Part shown: piece by piece, positions 7,432 through 14,163 of the stretch
Layout of the letters: the number at the start of each line of letters is the position of its first letter
Numbering within the stretch: position 1 is the first letter of the stretch
Assembly: GCA_004524515.1 (NCBI GenBank)
Contig: SDNV01000032.1
Span: 1-23,731, forward strand
Length of the DNA: 23,731 nt
Origin: Promethearchaeota archaeon
GTDB taxonomy: Archaea > Asgardarchaeota > Lokiarchaeia > Sigynarchaeales > SOKP01
Direction of reading: 5' to 3'
Notes under the pieces: model-generated
Seen by the model: the letters and a program-made list of their open reading frames with translations, nothing else
Told to the model about the DNA's origin: nothing
Databases searched by the model: none
Made by a program: the position numbers and the translations under genes

Positions 7432-8829
7432 TTAACGATAGATACCTAAATCCTTGAGTTTCATTACAAGTGCCTCTTTCTCTTTTCCTTCAAGCGTATA
7501 CCATTTTTTAAAGATTAATCCCATAATAATCATAATAACTCCGGGAATTAATGCCGCATGAACTCTTATACCCCATATTGCCAATGGAGTCTGGATAGCA
7601 TAAGGATTGGTATCATATGCCGTCATAACGTGGATTAACGGTATTACAACACCAACCACAAGAAAGGCTACTCTAAAGAAAAAGGTTCTTATCCCCACCA
7701 AAAGTGCATCTACCCGCTTTTCCATCTTACTAGAGACTTCATCATATGTATCTGAAGCCACGGGCATGAGCATCGTAACCTCACCGATATAGACCATTTG
7801 GTAAATAGCCCAAAATATGGTATGGAAAATAATGTCTGAAATGAATAAAAAGGGTAAAAAACAGATGCCATGGAGTATGTAAGCGGTGGCATAACATTTT
7901 TTGAATCCATGCTTACGGGCATAATTACTCCAAAAGGGTATCATTAATAGTCCAGCTACTGTACCCACTATAGCGGGAATCAATCCATAGATGTAGGGTA
8001 TTCTATAAACATCTTTATATAGATATATCGTTGAAGCTGCTATTAGGGTTGTTGCTGTGATGGAAATTGTGTATCCAGCACAAGATATTGCGAAATTTTT
8101 GGTTTTAAGTGCAGCTTTCATCGTTTTAAAAAAGCCTATTTTCTCTGCTTTATCAAATGCTTGAATAAACATTTGTTTCATCTCTGGTGATTCCCTTACG
8201 CCAGTTAAGACAATGACCCCGTAGATACCCAGAATTATCATCATAAGCATAGCCCATCTCACAAAACTGCTTGGATCTCCGTATACTATAGTAACACTTC
8301 CTATAACCGTCATGATAGTGATAAGCACAAACATTAAAATGGTTGCAATCGCAAAGGCTCTTCTACGCTCATATTCTGAGGGGAATTGGTTGGTAAAGCC
8401 CCCGTAAACATGATCGTTATAGATAGAGAAAAAAGTATCGAAGAGACAAGTGATAATTATAAACCATAGAAATATGATCATTGCTCCCATGCCTTGAGGG
8501 GGTATCCATATCACGTAGAATAAGATCACCACCGGAAAGGTTGTGATAACCACCCAAGGGGCGCGTAATCCATATTTTCGCGTCCATTTTAAAGGCTTAT
8601 CCGTAAGATACCCTAAGAGTGGATCATTGACCATATTCCATATCGCAAATATGATAAATGCTGCACTGAGATAAATAGCAGGTAACCCAATTTCGACCTC
8701 ATAAAAATAAAAAAGATTTGCTAAACCGTAACCGAGTAAATAATTGATAAATACATAACCAATTCCGTAGGCTGCCATTTTCCCTGTTGATGCAATTTCC
8801 CATTGGCTCAGATCTTCTTCAATAGCCAT
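7432..8829 (-). CDS. GPH-family sugar:cation symporter (MFS), minus-strand copy 3
   Basis: Membrane symporter of 465 residues with about 12 segments. It pairs most closely with the 9294-10691 protein: both have STGKM near the N-terminus, SIYNDHVYGGFTNQFPSE after helix 4, and MLMPVASDTYDEVSS followed by MEKRVDA in the second half. These differ from the copy 1/2 pair (SDTMDE, GRRQDG), so substrate preference may differ too. Asn65 and Asp69 replace the MelB Asp55/Asp59 pair as in the other copies. The ATG is supported by AAGGAGA about 7 bases upstream, one of the clearest ribosome sites in the window, which implies a leadered transcript. A TATA box lies about 100 bases upstream inside a block shared with copy 4. 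Substrate unknown. Confidence 0.9.
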   Translation of the reverse strand: MAIEEDLSQWEIASTGKMAAYGIGYVFINYLLGYGLANLFYFYEVEIGLPAIYLSAAFIIFAIWNMVNDPLLGYLTDKPLKWTRKYGLRAPWVVITTFPVVILFYVIWIPPQGMGAMIIFLWFIIITCLFDTFFSIYNDHVYGGFTNQFPSEYERRRAFAIATILMFVLITIMTVIGSVTIVYGDPSSFVRWAMLMMIILGIYGVIVLTGVRESPEMKQMFIQAFDKAEKIGFFKTMKAALKTKNFAISCAGYTISITATTLIAASTIYLYKDVYRIPYIYGLIPAIVGTVAGLLMIPFWSNYARKHGFKKCYATAYILHGICFLPFLFISDIIFHTIFWAIYQMVYIGEVTMLMPVASDTYDEVSSKMEKRVDALLVGIRTFFFRVAFLVVGVVIPLIHVMTAYDTNPYAIQTPLAIWGIRVHAALIPGVIMIIMGLIFKKWYTLEGKEKEALVMKLKDLGIYR

Positions 8830-8836
8830 TTTTGAA

Positions 8837-8843
8837 TCTCCTT
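8837..8843 (-). promoter_or_regulatory. Ribosome binding site of the 7432-8829 gene
   Basis: The minus strand reads AAGGAGA seven bases before the ATG. The same sequence and spacing occur before the TTG start of the paralog ending at 10691. Confidence 0.75.
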
Positions 8844-8928
8844 AGTTAGTTTTTATTTTTTTATTTATTTAATATTGGATAAATTCTATTTTTTTGTAAA
8901 TATTATTTAAGTTAGATATTATAATTAT

Positions 8929-9083
8929 GTTCTATATAAAGGTTTCTATCAAATTTTCAATTTGAATATCTCAAATCTAAAAAATATTCAAACTACAGTT
9001 TAAATAATTGAAAATTTTAGTTAAAAAATTAAATTTCATAAGGAAATTTATTAATTTCGTAAAAAAGAAGAAAAATATTATTC
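8929..9083 (-). repeat. Conserved upstream block, copy A (matches 10779-10930)
   Basis: Beyond the TATA box, an ungapped stretch of 29 bases with about 22 matches follows (minus strand, TTTGAGATATTCAAATT here against TTTGAGACATTTAAATT in the other copy). Further out, both copies share a stretch around 9037-9077 reading like CATAAGGAAATTTATT. The similarity is patchy, and the outer limits are approximate. Confidence 0.5.
8931..8940 (-). promoter_or_regulatory. TATA box of the 7432-8829 gene
   Basis: The minus strand reads TTTATATAGA, identical to the box before the 9294-10691 gene and at nearly the same distance (about 100 bases) from the start, predicting a leader of about 75 bases. Confidence 0.55.
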
Positions 9084-9251
9084 GATATTTATTGGTCTAT
9101 AATCATAATTTTTAAAATTGATAAATTATCAAAAAGAATTCATTTATCTTTAAGAATTTTAAAGATAGTCATTATAATAAAAAACCTTGAGAGATATAAA
9201 AAAATTTTTAGAAATAAATCTTATTCAATAATAGGTCAAATAAAATAAGTC

Positions 9252-9260
9252 AAAAAAAAA
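9252..9260 (-). terminator. Poly-T terminator after the 9294-10691 transporter
   Basis: Nine T on the minus strand about 33 bases after the stop, preceded by ATTCAAATTTTAATT, matching the layout after the 7432-8829 gene. Confidence 0.45.
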
Positions 9261-9293
9261 TATAATAATTAAAATTTGAATTATAAAACTATA

Positions 9294-10691
9294 TTATCGA
9301 TAAATACCTAAATCCTTAAGCTTTCTTACCAATGCTTCTTTTTCGGCGCCTTCTAATGTATAATATTTTCTAAATATTAATCCCATTGTAATGAATATAA
9401 GCATAGGAATTAATGCCGCATGAACACGAACTCCCCATACCGCTAATGGTGTCTGAGTAGCATAAGGATTTGGATCATATACTGTCACGATGTGAACAAC
9501 TGGGATTATGATTCCAACAGCAAGAAACGCAACTCTAAAGAAAAAGTTTCTCACTCCGACTAGGGTTGCATCTACCCGCTTTTCCATCACGCTAGAAACT
9601 TCATCATACGTATCTGACGCAACAGGCATGAGCATAATAACCTCACCAGAATAGAATAGAGCAGAAATAAAAGTAAATATGATAACGTGAATATATTCAG
9701 TTATGAATAAGAAAGGGATAAAGCTGAGGCCATGCAATATAAAACATAACCAGTAGGTCTTCTTAAAACCATGTTTTCTTGCATAGTTATACCAAAAAGG
9801 AACAACGATTACAAAACCAATCATACCTATGATAGCAGGTATTGCAGCATATGAATAGGGTAATTTGTAAACATCTTTATACATATAGATACCAGACGCT
9901 GCTACTAATGTCATAGATGTTATTTGGCAAGTATAGCCTGTTAATGAAACTGCAAAATTCCTTTGTTTTAATGCGGTTTTTAAGGTGTCAATGAATCCTT
10001 TCGCTTCAGCTTTTTCAAATGAACTTATAAACATTGCTTTCATCTGTTCTGATTCTCTTATTCCAGTAAATAGAATTGCATTAAATATTACCAGAAGGAT
10101 TACCATTACCATAGCATACCTGAAAAATGAGCTTTTATCTCCATAAACTATTATTAAATTGCCTATGACACCCATAGCAGTCATAAATAAACCCATTAAA
10201 ATGGTTGCAATGGCAAATGATCTTCTACGTTCGAATTCTGAAGGGAATTGATTAGTAAAGCCGCCATAGACGTGATCATTGTAAATAGAAAAGAATGTAT
10301 CAAACAAACATGTAATAATGATAAACCATAAAAAAATAGTCATATCACTCGCATTTTCAGGTGGAACCCAAATAAGAAAATAAAAGATCAAAATTGGAAA
10401 AGCCGAAATGACCACCCATGGAGCACGTAATCCCCATTTTTTAGTCCATTTCATTGGTCTGTCAGTAATAAAACCTAAAATAGGATCATTGATCATGTTC
10501 CAAATAGCAAATATGACAAAAGCAAATCCCAGTAGACCCACTGCGATGCCTACTTCCACTTCATAAAAGTAAAACACGAGGGCAAAGCCAGTTTGAAGTA
10601 AAAAGTTGATAATGATATAACCGAAAGCATAGGATATCATTTTACCCGTAGAAGCAATTTCCCACTCGCTCAAATCTTCTTGAATAGCCAA
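9294..10691 (-). CDS. GPH-family sugar:cation symporter (MFS), minus-strand copy 4, TTG start
   Basis: Membrane symporter of 465 residues and about 12 segments, the close pair of the 7432-8829 protein. The start codon is TTG at 10691. It is supported by AAGGAGA seven bases upstream and by alignment of the first residues (M)AIQEDLSEWEIASTGKM with (M)AIEEDLSQWEIASTGKM of its pair, which begins with ATG. Family marks are Asn65, Asp69 in NDPILG, SIYNDHVYGG after helix 4, and SDTYDEVSSVMEKRVDA. The C-terminus YYTLEG...LKDLGIYR matches copy 3. It is the outermost minus-strand member and diverges from the 11028-12431 gene across 336 bases. Substrate unknown. Confidence 0.9.
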   Translation of the reverse strand: MAIQEDLSEWEIASTGKMISYAFGYIIINFLLQTGFALVFYFYEVEVGIAVGLLGFAFVIFAIWNMINDPILGFITDRPMKWTKKWGLRAPWVVISAFPILIFYFLIWVPPENASDMTIFLWFIIITCLFDTFFSIYNDHVYGGFTNQFPSEFERRRSFAIATILMGLFMTAMGVIGNLIIVYGDKSSFFRYAMVMVILLVIFNAILFTGIRESEQMKAMFISSFEKAEAKGFIDTLKTALKQRNFAVSLTGYTCQITSMTLVAASGIYMYKDVYKLPYSYAAIPAIIGMIGFVIVVPFWYNYARKHGFKKTYWLCFILHGLSFIPFLFITEYIHVIIFTFISALFYSGEVIMLMPVASDTYDEVSSVMEKRVDATLVGVRNFFFRVAFLAVGIIIPVVHIVTVYDPNPYATQTPLAVWGVRVHAALIPMLIFITMGLIFRKYYTLEGAEKEALVRKLKDLGIYR

Positions 10692-10698
10692 TTTTAAT

Positions 10699-10705
10699 TC
10701 TCCTT
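10699..10705 (-). promoter_or_regulatory. Ribosome binding site that fixes a TTG start
   Basis: The minus strand reads AAGGAGA seven bases before TTG at 10691. There is no ATG or GTG in a better position, and the paralog has the same site at the same spacing before ATG. Confidence 0.75.
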
Positions 10706-10778
10706 AATGTAATTTATTTGATTTTTTTTGGACGAAATTTTTAGTTATAAATGATAATTATTTTAATATCTCATCTTA

Positions 10779-10930
10779 AGATCTATATAAATTTTTTCAT
10801 TGAAATTTTAATTTAAATGTCTCAAAAATTAATTGCGATATTTTTCCAGTTTGTATAATTGATAAATTAATTATAAAAATATACATCATCAAGGAATTTA
10901 TTTTTTTTATAAAAAGGAAGGAAAAAATTT
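10779..10930 (-). repeat. Conserved upstream block, copy B (matches 8929-9083)
   Basis: Same TATA box, same TTTGAGA-containing stretch without gaps, and a similar outer part (CATCAAGGAATTTATT near 10886-10901). It was probably duplicated with the transporter. Limits are approximate. Confidence 0.5.
10782..10791 (-). promoter_or_regulatory. TATA box of the 9294-10691 gene
   Basis: The minus strand reads TTTATATAGA, about 90-100 bases upstream of the TTG start, identical to the box of the paralog at 8931-8940. Confidence 0.55.
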
Positions 10931-10958
10931 TTCTAATTCTACTTCGGAATTAATAACA

Positions 10959-10971
10959 TTTTTATAGAAAA
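10959..10971 (+). promoter_or_regulatory. TATA box of the 11028-12431 gene
   Basis: TTTTTATAGAAAA, an exact match to the 13 bases at 14072-14084 before the third plus-strand transporter. It lies about 57-69 bases before the ATG. Confidence 0.5.
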
Positions 10972-11027
10972 TAATTACAATACTATATTTAATTACGTTA
11001 CTTATATTGAATTTCTGAAATATAAAA

Positions 11028-12431
11028 ATGAGCGAAGAACCAGAAATAGAAGTATCTGAATGGAAACAAGTTTCTACCAAAAAAATGCTTTCGTATTCTT
11101 TGGGAGTTTCTATTTCTGGTTGGATGGGAACTGCTTTTGCGATCTTTGTTTTTTATTATTATGAGGTGGAGGTTGGTCTACCTGTGGTTTACTTAGGGAT
11201 AGCATTTATAATTTTTGCCATTTGGAACATGGTAAATGATCCTCTTTTGGGATATTTAACGGACAAGCCTTTTCGATGGACTAAAAGATATGGAATGCGA
11301 TTTCCTTGGATAATATTCGGGGTGATTCCAACCATTGTTTTCTGGTTTCTTCTTTTTCTATCTCCCGATGCGGATCCCGGAAATCCATGGCCCGTTTTTT
11401 TATACTTGGTAATTGTAACCTGTCTTTATGATCTATTTTATTCCCTCTATACAACCCATTTAAATGCCAGTTATACTATGCAATTTCGTACTGACGCAGA
11501 ACGTAGAAGAGCAAGTGTGATAAACAATATTATTCCTCAAATACTTGGTTTAACTTTTAATCTTATAGTCCCTGTTATCTATGTATACGGAGATAGAAGC
11601 ACAGTAATTTTTGCAGAATTTATTATTGTATGCATTTTAAGCGTATGCGTGATTCTTCTAATACCTGGAGTGCGCGAATCTGAGGAAATGATTCAGCGAT
11701 TTTTACAAGGGTATGAGAATAAAAAAAGAGAATCGTTTTTTAAGACTATGGTAAATGCGTTTAACCAAAAAAATTTCGTGTCCTTACTTTTTGTAGTAAT
11801 GCTATTTTTAACTGCATGGAATTTGCATTTAGCATCCCATATTTATTATACAAAAGATATCCTAAGAATGCCCTTAACTATTGCTTTATATACGTATACT
11901 GCTTCTTTTTTAGGGTTCACATTATTCATCCCTTTTTGGGCAAATGTAGCAAAAAAATATGGACATGTAAAAACGATGAAGTTTGGTGCATTATTGGTCG
12001 CCATTGCCTTAACTCCTGGAATGTGGATTACTACTTTATGGGAAACTATTTTGTTTCAATTTTTAGGGGGGATTGCTTTCGGGGGCTTTGTTATCATGAT
12101 CGGACCGAGTACCGCAGATGTGAATGATGAATTTACTGTAACTACAGGAAGACACCAAGAAGGAATGCTCGCGGGCATTCGTACTTTTTTCTATCGATTT
12201 GCTCTTATCTTTCAAGCGATCATCCTCACAATTGTACATATATTAACCGCCTACAATCCCGATCCTAATGCCATTCAAACTCCTTTAGCTCAAATAGGAA
12301 TTCGTATTCATTTAGCCACCATTCCCTCGACTTTATGTTTAATCGCATTTTTTATACTGCTTAGGTGGTATGATTTGGAAGAAAAGAAAAAATCGCTAAT
12401 AAAGGCAAGGATGCGTTTACTAAAACTGTAG
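11028..12431 (+). CDS. GPH-family sugar:cation symporter (MFS), plus-strand copy 1
   Basis: Membrane symporter of 467 residues, about 12 segments. The acidic N-terminus MSEEPEIEVSEW keeps the SEW motif of the whole array. Asn67 and Asp71 in NDPLLG occupy the MelB Asp55/Asp59 positions, and a helix-4 Asp occurs in CLYDLFYS. The later motif reads GPSTADVNDEF followed by TTGRHQEG, closer to the general GPH pattern than in the minus-strand copies. It is the odd member of the plus-strand group: HLNASYTMQF replaces HINAGFTT-YF of the other two, and helix 7-8 residues differ. The tail is RWYDLEEKKKSLIKARMRLLKL-like and basic, unlike the KLKDLG tail of the minus set. The ATG has no ribosome site. The next transporter follows after 143 bases. 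Substrate unknown. Confidence 0.9.
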   Translation: MSEEPEIEVSEWKQVSTKKMLSYSLGVSISGWMGTAFAIFVFYYYEVEVGLPVVYLGIAFIIFAIWNMVNDPLLGYLTDKPFRWTKRYGMRFPWIIFGVIPTIVFWFLLFLSPDADPGNPWPVFLYLVIVTCLYDLFYSLYTTHLNASYTMQFRTDAERRRASVINNIIPQILGLTFNLIVPVIYVYGDRSTVIFAEFIIVCILSVCVILLIPGVRESEEMIQRFLQGYENKKRESFFKTMVNAFNQKNFVSLLFVVMLFLTAWNLHLASHIYYTKDILRMPLTIALYTYTASFLGFTLFIPFWANVAKKYGHVKTMKFGALLVAIALTPGMWITTLWETILFQFLGGIAFGGFVIMIGPSTADVNDEFTVTTGRHQEGMLAGIRTFFYRFALIFQAIILTIVHILTAYNPDPNAIQTPLAQIGIRIHLATIPSTLCLIAFFILLRWYDLEEKKKSLIKARMRLLKL

Positions 12432-12447
12432 TTCCTATATGAAATTA

Positions 12448-12464
12448 AAAATACGGGAGTAATT
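12448..12464 (+). promoter_or_regulatory. Conserved 17-base element, copy 1 (possible regulator site)
   Basis: AAAATACGGGAGTAATT occurs here and, base for base, at 14034-14050. Each copy lies 20-21 bases before a TTTTTATA box and just after the preceding gene. The CGGGAG core stands out in very AT-rich spacer DNA. A binding site for an activator or repressor just upstream of the TATA/BRE region is the simplest reading. Confidence 0.55.
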
Positions 12465-12484
12465 TTCGTTTAAAGAAAACAAGC

Positions 12485-12494
12485 TTTTTATAAT
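12485..12494 (+). promoter_or_regulatory. TATA box of the 12575-13984 gene
   Basis: TTTTTATAAT, preceded by AAGC (possible BRE), about 80-90 bases before the ATG and 20 bases after the conserved 17-base element. Confidence 0.5.
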
Positions 12495-12574
12495 ACATAG
12501 TCCTAATATATTAATAATTATAATTTATAACTTATTTCTAAAAAATATAGAAACACAAATCTAGTGAATTTTAA

Positions 12575-13984
12575 ATGAGTGAAGAATCTGAATTTGATTT
12601 TAAAGAATGGGAACAAGCCTCTTTAAAGAAAACCTTTCACTATTCGTTTGGTTATCTTCTTGTTTTTTTCATGGGGAGTCAATTTAATTCATATGTATTT
12701 TATTATTATGAAGTGGAAATTGGCTTACCTGTTGCACTCTTAGGGCTTGCATTTGTAATCTTTGCCGTATGGAATATGATCAATGATCCTTTAGTAGGTT
12801 ATTTAACAGATCGTCCTTTTAAATGGTCAATGAAGTATGGCTTTAGAGCTCCGTGGATGGTAATTGGAGTGATACCATATTTGATATGCTGGTGGCTTTT
12901 ATTTGCTGCTCCCGAAGCATTAATTAAATTATCTGATCCTTGGCCAATCTTTTGGTACTTTGTGATCATGTCTTGCTTGTTTGATACCTTTTATTCAATA
13001 TTTAGCACACATATTAATGCCGGATTTACAACACATTTCCGTACAGATGCTGAACGCAGAAGATCGAGTGCAATAAATACTACAATTCCTCAGATACTCG
13101 CACTTTTTATGGGTTTTACAGTGCCTCTTATATATGTATATGGTAATAGAGATTCGATGGTTTTAGCACAGTCCATAGTAGTTTTACTTTTGGTTTTTTG
13201 TGTTCTACTTCTTATTCCAGGGATTAAAGAAACAGAAGATATAAAAGAACGGTTTCAAAGAGGTTATGAGACTACAGAGAGACAATCATATTCTAAAACA
13301 ATAAAAGCAGCTTTCAAGCGAAAAAATTTCGTTTCTACTCTTATTGTTTTTGCTCTTTTAACTTTAGGTGATATTCTTTATAAGGCTTCATCGGTTTATT
13401 TTATGAAAGATGTTTTAAGTCTACCCCTTTATAATGCGGTATTCACAGGATTAGCGTGGTTTGCTGGTTTTATATTATTTATACCATTTTGGTCTAATTT
13501 GAGTAAGAGATATGGACATGGAAAAATAATGAAGTTGAGTTGTATATTAATAGCTATTGTATATCTCCCTCAACTATTCATTGTCAATTTATTTCAAGCG
13601 ATTTTCTTCAGTTTTTGCGGTGGATTTGTCGCAGGCGCATTCTGGGTAACTCTTGGACCAGTACAAGCAGATGTTTATGATGAATCTACTGTTGAAACTG
13701 GAAAACATCAAGAAGCGATGTACGAAGGAATAAGAACTCTTTTTTATCGAATGACAATAATTGGTCAAGCAATCATTTTTGTTCTCATTCATACTATGAC
13801 AGCGTATAATCCCAATCCGAATGCGGTTCAGACAGATCTGGCAGTTTTGGGGATACGAATCCATGCAGGACTAATTCCTTCTCTATGTGCTTTTATTGCG
13901 TTCATTGTCATGTATAAATGGTATGATCTTACAGGAGCAAAACAGAGTATGCTTAAACCTCGCTTAAAAGAATTAAAGCTTTAA
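12575..13984 (+). CDS. GPH-family sugar:cation symporter (MFS), plus-strand copy 2
   Basis: Membrane symporter of 469 residues and about 12 segments, highly similar throughout to the 14164-15573 protein (shared KKTFHYSFGYLLVFFMG, WPIFWYF, STHINAGFTT, KRYGHGKIMKLSCIL). The two are a recent tandem duplication. Asn67 and Asp71 are at the MelB Asp55/Asp59 positions, and a helix-4 Asp is in CLFDTFYS. The late motif is LGPVQADVYDE with ETGKHQEAMYEG. In the plus-strand pair the last motif has Lys-His (GKHQEA) where copy 1 has Arg-His (GRHQEG). The ATG has no clear ribosome site, and the next residues are acidic. Its promoter holds the 17-base element and a TTTTTATA box. Substrate unknown. Confidence 0.9.
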   Translation: MSEESEFDFKEWEQASLKKTFHYSFGYLLVFFMGSQFNSYVFYYYEVEIGLPVALLGLAFVIFAVWNMINDPLVGYLTDRPFKWSMKYGFRAPWMVIGVIPYLICWWLLFAAPEALIKLSDPWPIFWYFVIMSCLFDTFYSIFSTHINAGFTTHFRTDAERRRSSAINTTIPQILALFMGFTVPLIYVYGNRDSMVLAQSIVVLLLVFCVLLLIPGIKETEDIKERFQRGYETTERQSYSKTIKAAFKRKNFVSTLIVFALLTLGDILYKASSVYFMKDVLSLPLYNAVFTGLAWFAGFILFIPFWSNLSKRYGHGKIMKLSCILIAIVYLPQLFIVNLFQAIFFSFCGGFVAGAFWVTLGPVQADVYDESTVETGKHQEAMYEGIRTLFYRMTIIGQAIIFVLIHTMTAYNPNPNAVQTDLAVLGIRIHAGLIPSLCAFIAFIVMYKWYDLTGAKQSMLKPRLKELKL

Positions 13985-14005
13985 CTTCAATCAGAATTAT
14001 AATAA

Positions 14006-14030
14006 TTTTTTTTAACTCCTAATTTTTTTT
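14006..14030 (+). terminator. Double poly-T tract after the 12575-13984 gene
   Basis: Two runs of eight T (14006-14013 and 14023-14030) begin about 20 bases after the stop and end just before the second 17-base element, a usual setting for archaeal factor-independent termination. Confidence 0.45.
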
Positions 14031-14033
14031 ATT

Positions 14034-14050
14034 AAAATACGGGAGTAATT
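14034..14050 (+). promoter_or_regulatory. Conserved 17-base element, copy 2
   Basis: AAAATACGGGAGTAATT, identical to 12448-12464 and followed 21 bases later by TTTTTATAG. The sequences between the element and the TATA box differ (TCGTTTAAAG against CTATTTAGAA), which suggests the element itself is conserved. Confidence 0.55.
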
Positions 14051-14071
14051 CTATTTAGAAAAGGGGAAAGA

Positions 14072-14084
14072 TTTTTATAGAAAA
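14072..14084 (+). promoter_or_regulatory. TATA box of the 14164-15573 gene
   Basis: TTTTTATAGAAAA, identical to 10959-10971, about 80-92 bases before the ATG. A GGAGAT ribosome site at 14153-14158 implies a leadered message of about 65 bases. Confidence 0.5.
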
Positions 14085-14163
14085 AGTTCCCAATTCATTA
14101 ATTACTAATTTGTAAAAATAAAATATCAATAGAATATAAAAATAAAGATTTTGGAGATTTGTA

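Larger units (their letters stand above)
8830..9293. other. Intergenic region of about 460 bases between transporter copies 3 and 4
   Basis: It contains the ribosome site and promoter of the 7432-8829 gene, a conserved upstream block (about 8929-9083, listed separately), and the poly-T end of the 9294-10691 transcript. The stretch 9084-9240 is very AT-rich. I see no open reading frame or structured RNA there. Confidence 0.5.
10692..11027. other. Divergent control region between the minus and plus halves of the transporter array
   Basis: It carries the promoter of the 9294-10691 gene (TATA at 10782-10791 with the conserved block behind it) and that of the 11028-12431 gene (TTTTTATAGAAAA at 10959-10971). 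No coding potential is seen. This is the symmetry point of the array and a likely place for a shared regulator to bind. Confidence 0.6.

Noticed and set aside
11816..12127. 103-codon frame overlapping the 11028-12431 transporter in another frame
   Set aside because: The main frame is conserved across the array and the alternative has no family features.
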